Made by a program: the position numbers and the translations under genes
DNA from: Vogesella urethralis
Lineage (GTDB): Bacteria > Pseudomonadota > Gammaproteobacteria > Burkholderiales > Chromobacteriaceae
DNA length: 64,000 nt
Direction: 5' to 3'
Assembly (NCBI RefSeq): GCF_007644045.2
Contig: NZ_VMDW02000076.1
Coordinates: forward strand, 1-64,000
Notes under the pieces: generated by a model
The model's input: only the letters and a program-made list of their open reading frames with translations
What the model was told of the DNA's origin: nothing
Database searches by the model: none
Part shown: piece by piece, positions 21,397-31,305 of the stretch
Numbering within the stretch: the stretch's first letter is position 1
Layout of the letters: every line of letters starts with the position of its first letter

Positions 21397-22536
21397 TTAC
21401 TTGGTCAGCGCAGCCAGTCGGCCTTCGGCATCCAGTACGTAAGCCACGTCGCCGGCAAGCAGCGGGCGGCTCAGCGTACCGTTTACTTTCAGGCTGCTGC
21501 GGCCAACGATACGTCCATCAAGCGATGAAAGCAGATGTGCATAGCCTTCACCATCAATTACCAGCAGGTTATCGCCCAGTTTGACCGGGGCGGTGACGTT
21601 GCGGTAGCGCAAGTCATCCTGTTTCCACAGGTTGCGGCCGGAGTCGGCATCGTACGCCCACACCACGCCATCATCGGCGGTGACAAACACCGTCTTGCCA
21701 TCCGAATACAAACCACGGCTGCTACCCAGATCACGCGCCCACAGCTGTTGGCCGCCGCGGGCTTCGTAGCAGGCCACCCGGCCCTGGTAAGCCACCGCGC
21801 AAACGCGGCGACCATCAAACATCGGCTGGCTCACCACATCGGTCACGCGTTCCAGCTCGCTGGCACCGCGCGAAGCCGCCACCGTGGCCTGCCACAACAG
21901 CTCGCCACGTTCTGCAGCATAGGCAGAGATCTTGCCTGCCGCTTCACCAACCAGCAGTACATCGCTGCCTTCGACGCGGATTTGCGGCGTGGTGGCGCGC
22001 ACGGTCAACGCCGGCTGCGTTTGCCACTGCGTCCATACCTGGCGCCCGGACTGGGTGTCAAAGCCGGACACACGGCCGTCGGCCGCACGTACGATCAGCA
22101 CCTTGTCGGCCAGCTGCGGCGCTTCGGCCAGCAGGCTGGTCAGTGTCTGCTTCCACACCAGTTTGCCGTCGGCAGCACTCACCGCCAGCAGCTCGCCGCG
22201 ATCACTACCAACAAACAGCATGCCTGCATCAGCAGCAATGCCGGATACCAGCGGCTGTTTCAGGTCGAGGCTGGACAGCACGCGGCCACTTTGCGCGTCC
22301 AGCTGCTGTACCTTGCCGTTACTGCCGGCCACCCACAGGCGGCCGTCGTCCAGATACGGGGTAAACAGGCCGCGCTCGCCGGCCGGCACGCCGGCCTGCC
22401 ACAGCACGCGCGGGCCAGACGAAGCCTGCAGCGGCTTCAGCGGGGTCGGTTCGTAGGCAACACTGCCTTCAAACCAGGAAGCGCAGCCCCCCAGGGCCGG
22501 CAGCAGTACAGCACACAGCAGCAGTCGGCGCATCAT
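21397..22536 (-). CDS. bamB: Outer-membrane assembly lipoprotein BamB
   Basis: BamB is a beta-propeller accessory lipoprotein of the BAM complex that inserts outer-membrane proteins. The 379-residue protein begins with a lipoprotein signal peptide whose lipobox ends at Cys18 (LGGCAS). The rest consists of PQQ-like beta-propeller repeats, for example DAQSGRVLSSL, SAADGKLVWKQ, DTQSGRQVWTQ, AERGELLWQAT and DADSGRNLWKQ, as expected for an eight-bladed propeller. The start is 2 bp after the yfgM stop. Confidence 0.95.
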   Translation of the reverse strand: MMRRLLLCAVLLPALGGCASWFEGSVAYEPTPLKPLQASSGPRVLWQAGVPAGERGLFTPYLDDGRLWVAGSNGKVQQLDAQSGRVLSSLDLKQPLVSGIAADAGMLFVGSDRGELLAVSAADGKLVWKQTLTSLLAEAPQLADKVLIVRAADGRVSGFDTQSGRQVWTQWQTQPALTVRATTPQIRVEGSDVLLVGEAAGKISAYAAERGELLWQATVAASRGASELERVTDVVSQPMFDGRRVCAVAYQGRVACYEARGGQQLWARDLGSSRGLYSDGKTVFVTADDGVVWAYDADSGRNLWKQDDLRYRNVTAPVKLGDNLLVIDGEGYAHLLSSLDGRIVGRSSLKVNGTLSRPLLAGDVAYVLDAEGRLAALTK

Positions 22537-22538
22537 GA

Positions 22539-23171
22539 TCAGCTCCCCAGCGAGTCGAGTTTGGCCTGGATGAATTCGCGCACCTGGGCCTCGGGTGCCG
22601 ACTTGGCCAGCGCCGCCTTGTAAGCTTCGCGGGCGCCGCCGATATCACCACGCGCTACCAGGACATCGGCCTTCAGGTCGAGGAACATGGCGTCGAAGGT
22701 GGCAGGATGCGCCATCGCCAGCTCGGCCAGCGCCGCATCGTACTGTTTCTCGTCCAGCAGCACGCTGGCCAGGCGCAGACGGGCGACCGCCTGCAGGGTT
22801 TCATCCTTGCCGGCGTGCTCGATCACCCACTTCAGCTGGGTGCGGGCAAAGCCCAGTTCATTCTTGTCGAACGCCAGCTTGGCCACCAGCAAGGAAGCGT
22901 TGGCCGCGTAGGCGGAGCCGGCAAAATCCTTCTGCAGCGCCGCCAGCACGCCCTTGGCCTTCGCCAGGTCACCTGCCTGCAGCGCCGGCTCGAGCTGACC
23001 GTACACCACGGCGGCGTTTTCCGCCTGGGTGCGCTGGTAGTACTGCCAGCCTTTGAAGCCGATGAAGCCCAGCGATACGGCCAGCACGGCACCACCAATC
23101 AGTTTGCCCCACTGCGCCCAAAAACCCTTGAGCGCGTCAATCTGTTCCTGTTCCTGCAGGTCGTAAGCCAT
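22539..23171 (-). CDS. yfgM: YfgM-type tetratricopeptide protein (SecYEG ancillary subunit)
   Basis: YfgM is an inner-membrane protein with a periplasmic TPR domain that associates with the Sec translocon and periplasmic chaperones. The 210-residue product has a short cytoplasmic N-terminus (MAYDLQEQEQIDALKGFW), one transmembrane helix at about residues 24-44 and a helical TPR_21 domain with the LAKAKGVLAAL and GDIGGAREAYKAAL repeats. Location between hisS and bamB is the standard context. Confidence 0.93.
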   Translation of the reverse strand: MAYDLQEQEQIDALKGFWAQWGKLIGGAVLAVSLGFIGFKGWQYYQRTQAENAAVVYGQLEPALQAGDLAKAKGVLAALQKDFAGSAYAANASLLVAKLAFDKNELGFARTQLKWVIEHAGKDETLQAVARLRLASVLLDEKQYDAALAELAMAHPATFDAMFLDLKADVLVARGDIGGAREAYKAALAKSAPEAQVREFIQAKLDSLGS

Positions 23172-23186
23172 GCGGCCCCCTTGTTA

Positions 23187-24458
23187 TCAAGACTTGAAGC
23201 GGGAAACGGCAGCCACCACGTCGGCAGCGGCCACGGTTTCCTGGGTGGCGTCGGCGCGCAGCGGTTTCACCACCACTTGCGCACTGGCCACTTCGTTCTC
23301 GCCGATGATCAGCGCCACGGCGGCGCCGCTGCCATCGGCCTTTTTCATTTGCGACTTGAAGCTGCCATCACCCATGTTCTGCACCACGCTGTGGCCGGCA
23401 GCGCGCAGCGCCTGGGCCAGTTGCATGGCATAGGCAGCCGCACCGGCGCCCTGGTTGACGATGAACACGTCTACGCCGCGACGGGCGGGCAGCAGGTTTT
23501 TCTCGGCCAGCAACAGCAGCACGCGCTCCATGCCCATGCCAAAGCCGATACCCGGCGCCGGCTTGCCGCCCAGCTGCTCGATCAGGCCGTCGTAGCGGCC
23601 GCCGGCACACACCGTGCCTTGCGCGCCCAGCTCGGTGGTGACCCACTCGAATACCGACAGGTTGTAGTAATCGAGGCCGCGCACCAGACGCGGGTTTTCC
23701 ACAAACGGGATGCCCAGCGCGCTGATGGTGGCTTTCCAGCCTTCGTAGTGTGCGCGCGAAACCTCACCCAGGTAATCGGCCAGACGCGGCGCGTTGTTGG
23801 CCATCTCCTGCAGGGCGGGGTTTTTGGTATCCAGCACGCGCAGCGGGTTGCTGTACAGGCGGCGCTTGCCGTCTTCGTCCAGGATGTCGACGTGCTTTTC
23901 CAGGTAAGCGATCAGCGCTTCACGATGTGCTGCACGCTCTTCCTTGTTGCCCAGCGAGTTGATTTCCAGCTGTACGCAGTCGGCCAGGCCCAGGCGGCGC
24001 CACAGGTCGGCAGTCATGGCAATGATTTCGGCGTCGATATCCGGGCCGGCCATGCCCAGTGCTTCCACACCAATCTGGTGGAACTGGCGGTAGCGGCCTT
24101 TTTGCGGGCGCTCGTGACGGTACATCGGGCCCATGTACCACAGCTTCTGCGTGGTGTTGTACAGCAGGTTGTGCTCTACCACGGCACGCAGGGTACCGGC
24201 CGTGCCTTCGGGGCGCAGCGTCAGCGGGTCGCCGTTGAGTTTGTCTTCGAAGGAATACATTTCCTTCTCGACGATATCGGTTACCTCGCCGATGGAGCGC
24301 ACAAACAAGGGCGTCGGCTCCACGATGGGGGTACGGATGTTGGCGTAGCCGTAGTCATGCAGCCAGCCGCGCAGGATGTTCTCGAAGTATTCCCACTGTT
24401 GCGACTCTGCCGGCAGCACATCGTTCATGCCGCGGACAGCCTGGATTTTCTGAGCCAT
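23187..24458 (-). CDS. hisS: Histidyl-tRNA synthetase
   Basis: HisS charges tRNA-His. The 423-residue protein starts at 24458 ([16 protein letters not shown], the family N-terminus; an earlier ATG at 24512 is not conserved). Class II motifs are visible: [12 protein letters not shown], the motif 2 arginine in [18 protein letters not shown], the HisS-specific LVRGLDYYN and AGGRYDGL motifs, and motif 3 [12 protein letters not shown], followed by the anticodon-binding domain. It is 57 bp after ispG; that gap holds an inverted pair of the interspersed GCGGCCAAC motif. Confidence 0.98.
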   Translation of the reverse strand: MAQKIQAVRGMNDVLPAESQQWEYFENILRGWLHDYGYANIRTPIVEPTPLFVRSIGEVTDIVEKEMYSFEDKLNGDPLTLRPEGTAGTLRAVVEHNLLYNTTQKLWYMGPMYRHERPQKGRYRQFHQIGVEALGMAGPDIDAEIIAMTADLWRRLGLADCVQLEINSLGNKEERAAHREALIAYLEKHVDILDEDGKRRLYSNPLRVLDTKNPALQEMANNAPRLADYLGEVSRAHYEGWKATISALGIPFVENPRLVRGLDYYNLSVFEWVTTELGAQGTVCAGGRYDGLIEQLGGKPAPGIGFGMGMERVLLLLAEKNLLPARRGVDVFIVNQGAGAAAYAMQLAQALRAAGHSVVQNMGDGSFKSQMKKADGSGAAVALIIGENEVASAQVVVKPLRADATQETVAAADVVAAVSRFKS

Positions 24459-24490
24459 TGTTATCGATTCTTTCGCTAAATCACGCAGGC

Positions 24491-24510
24491 GGCGGCCAAG
24501 GTTGGCCGCC
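24491..24510. repeat. Inverted pair of the GCGGCCAAC motif between ispG and hisS
   Basis: GGCGGCCAA and TTGGCCGCC form perfect 9-bp arms around GG in the 57-bp gap. The right half reads AAGGTTGGCCGCC, matching the full 12-base form of the interspersed motif. It resembles the paired uptake sequences that form hairpins at Neisseria gene ends, but there is no T tract. Confidence 0.75.
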
Positions 24511-24515
24511 ACACC

Positions 24516-25790
24516 TCAAAGCTGGCGGATGGGGATGGTACGCGTCACCCCTTCGCGACGCTTGGCACCACCCTCACCGTAACGGGTCTGCACGTAGTTT
24601 TCCACGATGGCGCGGAAATCCTGTGCAATGTTGTCGCCCTTCAGGGTAACGTCTTTCTGGCCATCGACATAGACCGGCGCCACCGGCACTTCGCCGGTAC
24701 CGGGCAGGCTGATGCCGATATCGGCCAGTTTGGACTCGCCCGGGCCGTTGACCACACAGCCCATCACCGCCACTTTCATATCTTCCACGCCCGGGTACTG
24801 CAGGCGCCACACCGGCATCTGCTCGCGCAGGAAGGTCTGGATGCTGTCGGCCAGCTCCTGGAAGAACGTGCTGGTGGTGCGGCCACAGCCCGGACAGGCA
24901 GTAACCAGCGGCGTGAACGAACGCAGGCCCATGGTTTGCAGCAGCTCTTGCGCCACCACCACTTCCTTGGTACGCGCCTCGCCCGGTTGCGGGGTCAGCG
25001 AGATGCGGATGGTGTCGCCGATGCCTTCCTGCAGCAGCACTGCCAGCGCCGCGCTGGACGCCACGATGCCCTTGCTGCCCATGCCGGCCTCGGTCAGCCC
25101 CAGGTGCAGCGGAAACGCGCAGCGGCTGCCCAGATCGCGGTAAACGGTGATCAGGTCCTGTACGTTGCTGACCTTGCACGACAGCAGGATCTGGTTGGCC
25201 GGCAAACCCAGCTCCATCGCCTTGTCGGCCGATTCCAGCGCCGAGGTAATCAGCGCCTCGCGCATCACCACTTCCAGCGGCTGCGGGTTGGCCGCACGGC
25301 TGTTCATGTCCAGCATGCGCGCCAGCAGCGCCTGGTCCAGGCTGCCCCAGTTGACGCCGATGCGCACCGGTTTGCCGTACTCGGCGGCGGCGCGGATCAT
25401 GTAGGCGAACTTCTCGTCGCCTTTGGCGCCTTTGCCGACATTACCGGGGTTGATACGGTACTTGCCCAGCGCGCGTGCGCAGTCCGGATAGTCCTTCAGC
25501 AAACGCTCGCCGTTGAAGTGGAAATCGCCCACCAGCGGCACGTTGCAGCCCATGTCGTCCAGCCGCTGGCGGATCTCGGCCACGCGGGCTGCCGCTTCCG
25601 GGCTGTTGACGGTAATGCGCACCACCTCGGAGCCGACCTGCGCCAGCTCGAAAACCTGCTGCGCGGTAGCCACTGCGTCGGTGGTATCGGTATTGGTCAT
25701 CGACTGCACCATTACCGGGTGCTCGGACCCTACCATCACGTGCCCGACGGCTACCTGCAGGGTCTTACGGCGTTTGATCGTTGCGTCCAT
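24516..25790 (-). CDS. ispG: 4-hydroxy-3-methylbut-2-enyl diphosphate synthase (IspG)
   Basis: IspG is the iron-sulfur enzyme that reduces the cyclic diphosphate made by IspF. The 424-residue protein has the TIM-barrel N-terminal domain with [11 protein letters not shown] near residue 26 and the C-terminal cluster-binding cysteines in TACPGCGRT and GCVVNGPGE. Length is that of the longer beta/gammaproteobacterial form. It is 6 bp after rodZ, consistent with one operon. Confidence 0.97.
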   Translation of the reverse strand: MDATIKRRKTLQVAVGHVMVGSEHPVMVQSMTNTDTTDAVATAQQVFELAQVGSEVVRITVNSPEAAARVAEIRQRLDDMGCNVPLVGDFHFNGERLLKDYPDCARALGKYRINPGNVGKGAKGDEKFAYMIRAAAEYGKPVRIGVNWGSLDQALLARMLDMNSRAANPQPLEVVMREALITSALESADKAMELGLPANQILLSCKVSNVQDLITVYRDLGSRCAFPLHLGLTEAGMGSKGIVASSAALAVLLQEGIGDTIRISLTPQPGEARTKEVVVAQELLQTMGLRSFTPLVTACPGCGRTTSTFFQELADSIQTFLREQMPVWRLQYPGVEDMKVAVMGCVVNGPGESKLADIGISLPGTGEVPVAPVYVDGQKDVTLKGDNIAQDFRAIVENYVQTRYGEGGAKRREGVTRTIPIRQL

Positions 25791-25796
25791 CTGCTA

Positions 25797-26639
25797 TCAG
25801 TTCAGTTCCAGTTTCGCGGTGGTGCCGCGGGTCTTGTCTTTCAGGTCCACGGCAGCACCCTCATAGCTCAGCGCCATGGCTGGGGCGTTGCCGATCTTGA
25901 GCTTGAACGGCGGCACGCCGGCCACATCGCGGGTGGTACCGGCCGCGAGGGTGCCGAACACCAGGCGCTTGCCGGTAGCGTCCACCACCGACACCCAGGA
26001 GTCACCGCTGGCGACCAGGCGCAGCTGCTTGCTGCCGGCGGCTTGCGGCGCCGACACCGGAGCTGACGCCGACTTGGCAGCGGCGACCACTGGGGCAGCA
26101 GTAGCACTGGCAGCCGCAGCAACTGGCGCCGGTACCGCCACTACGGGCTGGCTGGCCGGCACGGCGGCCGGTACGCTGGCCACGGTAGTCTGCGGGGCGC
26201 TGGCCACCGCGGCGCTGGCCGATTGATGCAGCATCGGCGCCAAACCGGCGTCAGCCGGGGCCGCCGGCTGCGACTGCCACCACTGGTAAGCGCCCAGCAG
26301 GGCCAGCGGCAGCAGCAACCAGGCAAAGCGGGCCGGGCTACGCCCGCCAGCCACCGCCTGGGCAGGCGGTTCGGCGCGATCTACCGGCTGCGGCGGGTAC
26401 ACCTGATCCAGCAAGGTCATCAGTGGTGCACCATCCAGCGCCAGAAAACGGGTGTAATTGCGCACAAAGCCGCGCACGAAGGTTGCGCCAGGCAGGCGGC
26501 TGAAATCACCGGCCTCGATGGCTTCCAGCTGGCGCAAGGACAATTTGAGGCGATCTGCCACGTCATGCAGGCTAAGGCCCTGCGCCTCTCGCGCTGCACG
26601 CAGCTGCTGACCGATTTCTTGGGCTACGGAAGAAGTCAT
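25797..26639 (-). CDS. rodZ: RodZ-like cytoskeleton/cell-shape protein (HTH plus DUF4115)
   Basis: RodZ-type proteins anchor MreB filaments to the inner membrane. The 280-residue protein has a Xre-like helix-turn-helix at residues 8-75 (LRAAREAQGLSLHDVADRL), a basic/proline linker, one transmembrane helix at about 112-132, an Ala/Pro/Val-rich periplasmic stretch, and a C-terminal beta-rich DUF4115 domain with SGDSWVSVVDATGKRL. The order pilF-rodZ-ispG is conserved in beta- and gammaproteobacteria. The Ala/Val-rich linker is shorter and lower in complexity than in E. coli. Confidence 0.88.
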   Translation of the reverse strand: MTSSVAQEIGQQLRAAREAQGLSLHDVADRLKLSLRQLEAIEAGDFSRLPGATFVRGFVRNYTRFLALDGAPLMTLLDQVYPPQPVDRAEPPAQAVAGGRSPARFAWLLLPLALLGAYQWWQSQPAAPADAGLAPMLHQSASAAVASAPQTTVASVPAAVPASQPVVAVPAPVAAAASATAAPVVAAAKSASAPVSAPQAAGSKQLRLVASGDSWVSVVDATGKRLVFGTLAAGTTRDVAGVPPFKLKIGNAPAMALSYEGAAVDLKDKTRGTTAKLELN

Positions 26640-26661
26640 AGGGTAATCAGGCTTCCCGGGA

Positions 26662-27402
26662 TCAGGTCCCGCTCAAGAGCTGTTGGGTTTCGCTGCTGTC
26701 CGGGTAGCGCTTCTTCAGCGCCTCGCCCAGCCGGAACGCGGTGGCGGCATCCTGTTTCAGCCGCGCCAGGCGCACGCCCAGCAGCAATTCGCCCGGGCCG
26801 AAACGCTTTTCGTCCTTGCCCAGGCGGTCAAAATAAAACTGGGCCAGCGTGGCATTACCGGCCTGCACTGCCAGACGGGTCAGTTCCCGCAACGCAGTAG
26901 CATCATTGGGCGAACGCCGCAGCACTTCCAGCAATAGCTGGTTGGCTTCGTCGTTGCGGTTCATGCTGGCCAGACACACCGCCTTGTTGGCCATGGCGGT
27001 CTGCGGCGAGGCAAAAAACGGGTCGGCCAGCGCAGTGTCGAAATGCTTCAGCGCTTCGTCGTAGCGCTTGCGCTCGCACAGGAACAGGCCGTAGTTATTG
27101 TTGACTTCGGGGTTGCCGGCATTGATGGACAGCGCCTTGCGAAAGGCGGCATCCGCCTCGCGGTCTACCCGCAAGGCCATATAAATCAGCGCCTTGGCCA
27201 GATAGCCAGGCTGGTAGCTGGGATCGAAAGCAATAGCCTGGTCGGCGTTTTCCATCGCCACACGCATATTGCCGTAGCGCATGTACTCGATGGCCAGCTG
27301 CGCACGTGTCTCGGCCTGCTCGCGCGGCGGGGCCGCAGCCAGCGCCAGTTGGGCGCTCAGCACGCCCGTCAGCAAAGCAGCAAGAACACGTGTTTTCAGC
27401 AT
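26662..27402 (-). CDS. pilF: Type IV pilus biogenesis TPR protein PilF/PilW
   Basis: PilF/PilW is the pilotin needed for assembly of the PilQ secretin in type IV pilus systems. The start at 27402 gives a 246-residue protein with a signal peptide ending near residue 22 and about six tetratricopeptide repeats, for example AAFRKALSINAGNPEVNNN and ALKHFDTALADPFFASPQ. There is no clear lipobox cysteine after the signal, unlike Pseudomonas PilF. The ATG overlaps the rlmN stop (TGATG). A type IV pilus would be the DNA uptake machine that the candidate uptake signal would need. Confidence 0.88.
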   Translation of the reverse strand: MLKTRVLAALLTGVLSAQLALAAAPPREQAETRAQLAIEYMRYGNMRVAMENADQAIAFDPSYQPGYLAKALIYMALRVDREADAAFRKALSINAGNPEVNNNYGLFLCERKRYDEALKHFDTALADPFFASPQTAMANKAVCLASMNRNDEANQLLLEVLRRSPNDATALRELTRLAVQAGNATLAQFYFDRLGKDEKRFGPGELLLGVRLARLKQDAATAFRLGEALKKRYPDSSETQQLLSGT

Positions 27403-28493
27403 CAGCCTTTCTCCTCGGCAATTCGGATCCACTTCTCCTGGCGGCGGGTCTTGTCCTGCACCTGGCCGGCCAGCTGGCCGCAAGCGGCGTCGATATCGTC
27501 ACCGCGGGTCTTGCGCACCGTCACCACGAAACCGGCTTCCTGCAGGATCTCGCGGAAAGCGCGGATGGCGTTGTTGCTGGAACGGTCGTAACCGGAGTTC
27601 GGGAACGGGTTGAACGGAATCAGGTTGAACTTGCACGGCACGTCGCGCACCAGTGCGATCAGTTCGCGAGCATGTTCCGGTCTGTCGTTCACCCCGTCAA
27701 GCATCACATACTCGAAGGTAATGAAGTCGCGCGGCGCTTTCACCAGGTAACGCTGGCACGCCGCCATCAGTTCTTTCAGCGGGTATTTCTTGTTCAGCGG
27801 CACGATTTCATCGCGAATGCGGTCGTTGGACGCATGCAGCGACACGGCCAGCGCTACCGGACAGGCCTCTTTCAGGCGGTCCATCTGCGGCACCATGCCC
27901 GAGGTGGACACCGTCACGCGGCGACGGCTGAGGCCGTAACCGTGATCGTCCAGCATGATCTGCAGCGCCGACACCACGTTGTCGAAGTTGGCCAGCGGCT
28001 CGCCCATGCCCATCATCACCACATTGGAGATGACGCGTTCGTTCTTCGGGGTCACCCCCATGGCCTTGTTGGCCCACCACAGCTGGCCGATGATCTCGGC
28101 GGTGCTGAGGTTGCGGTTAAAACCCTGGCGGCCGGTGGAGCAGAAGGTGCACTCCAGCGCACAGCCTACCTGGGATGATATGCACAAGGTGCCGCGATCA
28201 TCCTCGGGGATGAACACGGTTTCCACACCGTTGCCGGTGCCAACGTCCAGCAGCCACTTGCGGGTACCATCCTCAGACTCCTGCGACACCATCAGGTCCG
28301 GCACGCCCACTTGCGCCGTGTCGTGCAGTTTGGCACGCAGGCTCTTGGCAATGTCGGTCATGGCGTCGAAATCGGCTTCGCCCATCTGGTGCATCCAGCG
28401 CATGATCTGCTTGGCACGGAACGGTTTTTCGCCCATGGCGGCAAAGTGTTCGGTGAGCTGGGGCAGGTTGAAGTCGAGCAGGTTGGTCTTCAT
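27402..28493 (-). CDS. rlmN: Dual-specificity 23S rRNA/tRNA (adenine-C2) methyltransferase RlmN
   Basis: RlmN is a radical-SAM enzyme that methylates A2503 of 23S rRNA and A37 of some tRNAs. The 363-residue protein starts at 28493 ([13 protein letters not shown]). The cluster-binding CxxxCxxC motif appears as CALECTFC near residue 110, with [13 protein letters not shown] after it, and the catalytic cysteines lie in the C-terminal [17 protein letters not shown] segment. It is 88 bp after ndk. Confidence 0.97.
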   Translation of the reverse strand: MKTNLLDFNLPQLTEHFAAMGEKPFRAKQIMRWMHQMGEADFDAMTDIAKSLRAKLHDTAQVGVPDLMVSQESEDGTRKWLLDVGTGNGVETVFIPEDDRGTLCISSQVGCALECTFCSTGRQGFNRNLSTAEIIGQLWWANKAMGVTPKNERVISNVVMMGMGEPLANFDNVVSALQIMLDDHGYGLSRRRVTVSTSGMVPQMDRLKEACPVALAVSLHASNDRIRDEIVPLNKKYPLKELMAACQRYLVKAPRDFITFEYVMLDGVNDRPEHARELIALVRDVPCKFNLIPFNPFPNSGYDRSSNNAIRAFREILQEAGFVVTVRKTRGDDIDAACGQLAGQVQDKTRRQEKWIRIAEEKG

Positions 28494-28556
28494 GTCAATC
28501 TCTGGTAAAGGCGGCCGCCCGCAAAGGGCAGCCGCCGGGTACAACGGGTCTAGCGT

Positions 28557-28574
28557 GCGGCCAAGGTTGGCCGC
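28557..28574. repeat. Inverted pair of the GCGGCCAAC motif between ndk and rlmN
   Basis: GCGGCCAA-GG-TTGGCCGC, perfect 8-bp arms, 8 bp beyond the ndk stop. The right half is AAGGTTGGCCGC, the complete 12-base motif. Same arrangement as at 24491-24510. Confidence 0.75.
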
Positions 28575-28581
28575 GTCCGCC

Positions 28582-29007
28582 TTAGCGGGCTACGACTTCG
28601 GTAGCAGCGAAGAAGTAAGCCACTTCGATCGCGGCGTTTTCCAGGCTGTCGGAACCGTGAACGGCGTTAGCGTCGATGGAATCGGCGAAGTCAGCACGAA
28701 TGGTGCCGGCGTCAGCTTTCTTCGGATCGGTCGCGCCCATCAGTTCGCGGTTTTTCAGAACGGCGTTTTCGCCTTCCAGCACCTGGATCATGACCGGGCC
28801 GGAGATCATGAAGTTCACCAGATCGTTGAAGAACGGGCGCTCTTTGTGTACGGCGTAGAAGCCTTCGGCTTCAGCGCGGGACAGCTGTTTCAGTTTGGCA
28901 GCCACGATCTTCAGACCAGCGGTCTCGAAGCGATCGTAGATCTTGCCGATTACGTTCTTGGCAACAGCGTCCGGCTTGATGATGGACAGGGTGCGTTCGA
29001 TAGCCAT
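28582..29007 (-). CDS. ndk: Nucleoside diphosphate kinase
   Basis: Ndk equilibrates nucleoside di- and triphosphates. The 141-residue protein has the N-terminal [18 protein letters not shown] and the active-site His in NAVHGSDS near residue 117, all at normal length. It is the first gene of the long minus-strand block that runs to purA and stands back-to-back with the plus-strand SPOR gene, so the promoters lie in 29008-29142. Confidence 0.98.
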   Translation of the reverse strand: MAIERTLSIIKPDAVAKNVIGKIYDRFETAGLKIVAAKLKQLSRAEAEGFYAVHKERPFFNDLVNFMISGPVMIQVLEGENAVLKNRELMGATDPKKADAGTIRADFADSIDANAVHGSDSLENAAIEVAYFFAATEVVAR

Positions 29008-29142
29008 ACAAATTCTCCCAGTTTGCAAGTGAATATGGTTACACTTGGCATGCGCTTTTGCGGCCTGCCAGTTACCCAATTTTGAGGAACCCGGCATTTT
29101 ACCAGTGTTCACCAGCCTTTGCTGCACAGAATTCAAACCGCG

Positions 29143-30039
29143 ATGACTCCCTCCCCCAACGACCCGCACCAAGGTGGCGAATCCGCCACGGCCATGAGCC
29201 CCGAACTGAAAAAACGCCTGGCGATGGCCGCCGGCCTGGTAGCCGTTGCCCTGGCCGCCATCCCCATCCTGGACAGCTTTTCCGGCAACAAGCCGGAAAC
29301 CACCCCCGGCAGCGTACCGGTAAGCTCCGGCCGCATCGTCAACAAGGAAGCCGCCTCCGAACCTACGCTGGTGATTGCCCAACTACCGGAAAGCAGCGCG
29401 CCGGCAGCCGCCAGCACTCCGGCCGTGGCCACGCCGTCGCCAGCCACGCCGGACCTGACCCGCACACCGGCGGCCAACCTGGGCAGCACCAGCCCGGCGC
29501 CGGCCACGCCGGCACCCGCTGCGGCCAACCCGGCAACGCTAAAACCGGCTACCACGGTAGCACCGGCCGGCAACACCACGGTCACCGCCAAGCCAGCCGG
29601 CGGCAATACGGCCGCCACGACCACTGCGGCACCGGCAAAAACACCGGCCGCTACCGCTACCACTGTCCCAGCGCCCGCCGCCAAGCCAGCCGCCCGCCCG
29701 GCCACCACGCCGATCGAGCTGCCCCCCGCCACCGCCACCCCAGCGGCACCGGCCGCAGCCGCCCCCAGCACGGCGCCGCGCGTGATGCCCACGCTGCCGG
29801 CCAACCGCGCCGCTCCTGGCGGCAGTTCGCTGGGTTACCAGGTGCAGCTTGGCCTGTTTGCCAGCCCGGATAACGCCGAAAAACTGATCGACGATCTGAA
29901 AAAGCGCGGCATCAGCGCCCGTACCGAAACCCGCGTCCAGCTAGGGCCGTTCTCTACCCGCGCCGAGGCTGAAGAGGCGATGGCCAAGCTGAAAGCACTG
30001 GGCTATCAGCCGCTACTGGTTCCCGCCGGCTCGCATTGA
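29143..30039 (+). CDS. SPOR-domain protein (DedD/FtsN-like)
   Basis: Proteins with this architecture bind denuded peptidoglycan at the septum. From the ATG at 29143 the product is 298 residues: a short cytoplasmic head with KKRL, one transmembrane helix near residues 22-42, a long Ala/Pro/Thr-rich linker (about residues 55-225) and a C-terminal SPOR domain ([17 protein letters not shown] to the end, with the paired QLG(P)F repeats). Other starts (29119, 29194) cannot be excluded; none has a clear ribosome site. The linker is compositionally extreme and will align poorly. A terminator follows the gene. Confidence 0.85.
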   Translation: MTPSPNDPHQGGESATAMSPELKKRLAMAAGLVAVALAAIPILDSFSGNKPETTPGSVPVSSGRIVNKEAASEPTLVIAQLPESSAPAAASTPAVATPSPATPDLTRTPAANLGSTSPAPATPAPAAANPATLKPATTVAPAGNTTVTAKPAGGNTAATTTAAPAKTPAATATTVPAPAAKPAARPATTPIELPPATATPAAPAAAAPSTAPRVMPTLPANRAAPGGSSLGYQVQLGLFASPDNAEKLIDDLKKRGISARTETRVQLGPFSTRAEAEEAMAKLKALGYQPLLVPAGSH

Positions 30040-30051
30040 AACGTTGGCCGC

Positions 30052-30086
30052 AAAAAAGCCGCAGCACTAACGCTGCGGCTTTTTTT
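30052..30086. terminator. Bidirectional terminator between the SPOR gene and zapE
   Basis: GCCGCAGC (30058-30065) pairs with GCTGCGGC (30072-30079), flanked by six A and seven T. A copy of GTTGGCCGC (30043-30051) abuts its left side. Confidence 0.93.
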
Positions 30087-30107
30087 ATTGACCCGCATCC
30101 TGTAGGG

Positions 30108-31265
30108 TCAGGTTTCGCTGATACCGTCGGCAATACTGAAGTTGTCCACCAGGTGTGGCAGCTCCAGGTAGGCACTGGACTGCATCTCGGTCAGACGGCT
30201 GGCGGTACGGAAGAACTCGCTGGCCTGCAGGCCTTCGGTATAGATCTCTTCCGGCGGCACCGCACTGGACGCCACAAACTTGACGCGATGGTCGTAAAAC
30301 ACGTCTACCAGCCAGGTAAAGCGGCGGGCAATGGCCGAGTCCCTGGCCGCCAGTTTCGGGATACCGGACACGAACACAGTGTGGTATTCGCTGGCGATTT
30401 CCAGATAGTCGGTTTGCGCGCGCGGGCCGTCGCAGATGGCCATGAAGTCGAACCACACCACGCCCGGCACATGCCGCTTCAGCGGAATCTCGCGCCCCAG
30501 CACCGCCAGTGTGTGCGGCGCCTCGGCGGCGGCACCGGCCAGGCGCTCGAACATGGCGGTCATTTTTTGCTCGGCGGCAGCGTCGGCCGGCACATGGAAC
30601 AGCGGCTCGCGCGTCAGTTCGCGCAAGCGGTAGTCGTTACCGCCATCCACGTTCAACACGTCCAGATTGGCCTTCAGCAGCTCGATGGTAGGCAGGAAGT
30701 TGCTGCGCATCAGGCCGTTGGGGTACAGGTTGTCCGGCGGGTAGTTGGAGGTCATCACGCAGATGATGCCGTGATTGAACAGCTCGGTGAACAGGCGGCC
30801 CAGCATCATGGCGTCGGCAATGTCGCTGACGTGGAACTCGTCAAAACACAGCAGCCGTACTTCGCGGGCGATGCGCGCCGCCACAATCTTCAGCGGGTCC
30901 GGCTCGTTGGTAACCGTGCGCAGCTGCTTGTGGATTTCGGCCATGAAATGGTGGAAGTGCACGCGGCGCTTGCGCTCGTACGGCACGCAACCATAAAAAG
31001 CATCCATCAGGAAGCTCTTGCCGCGCCCTACCCCACCCCAGAAATACAGGCCACGCGGCACCGGCGGTTTACGCAGGCTGCGACCGAGAAAACGGTTGCG
31101 CTTGTCCTTGAAGTCCACCAGCGCCTGCCACAGCGCGTCGAGGCGCTCGATGGCGGCGGCCTGGGCGGCGTCGTGAATGAAACCGGGCTGCTGGCTGGCG
31201 GCCTGGTACCAGGCCTTGGGGCTGAGGCTGCCGTCGCTGGGCGGCGAAAAGACGTGTTGGGACAT
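30108..31265 (-). CDS. zapE: Cell-division ATPase ZapE (AFG1 family)
   Basis: ZapE is a P-loop ATPase of the AFG1 family that associates with the Z ring under some conditions. The 385-residue protein has the Walker A loop GGVGRGKSFLMD preceded by GLYFW, the family signature GxYxxGxVGxGK, and Walker B LLCFDEFHVSDIADAM with the sensor region VMTSNYPPDNLYPNGL (AFG1-specific). It lies 40 bp after cysM in the same direction; the gap is filled by a perfect palindrome of the interspersed motif. Confidence 0.94.
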   Translation of the reverse strand: MSQHVFSPPSDGSLSPKAWYQAASQQPGFIHDAAQAAAIERLDALWQALVDFKDKRNRFLGRSLRKPPVPRGLYFWGGVGRGKSFLMDAFYGCVPYERKRRVHFHHFMAEIHKQLRTVTNEPDPLKIVAARIAREVRLLCFDEFHVSDIADAMMLGRLFTELFNHGIICVMTSNYPPDNLYPNGLMRSNFLPTIELLKANLDVLNVDGGNDYRLRELTREPLFHVPADAAAEQKMTAMFERLAGAAAEAPHTLAVLGREIPLKRHVPGVVWFDFMAICDGPRAQTDYLEIASEYHTVFVSGIPKLAARDSAIARRFTWLVDVFYDHRVKFVASSAVPPEEIYTEGLQASEFFRTASRLTEMQSSAYLELPHLVDNFSIADGISET

Positions 31266-31278
31266 GGTGTTCGGTTAA

Positions 31279-31300
31279 GGTTGGCCGCCGGCGGCCAACC
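31279..31300. repeat. Perfect 22-bp palindrome made of two GCGGCCAAC motifs
   Basis: Two motif copies in outward orientation (GTTGGCCGC at 31280-31288, GCGGCCAAC at 31291-31299) form 11-bp arms GGTTGGCCGCC with no loop. The pair lies between the cysM stop and the zapE start and carries no T tract. It belongs to the interspersed motif described in the findings. Confidence 0.8.
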
Positions 31301-31305
31301 CGTGC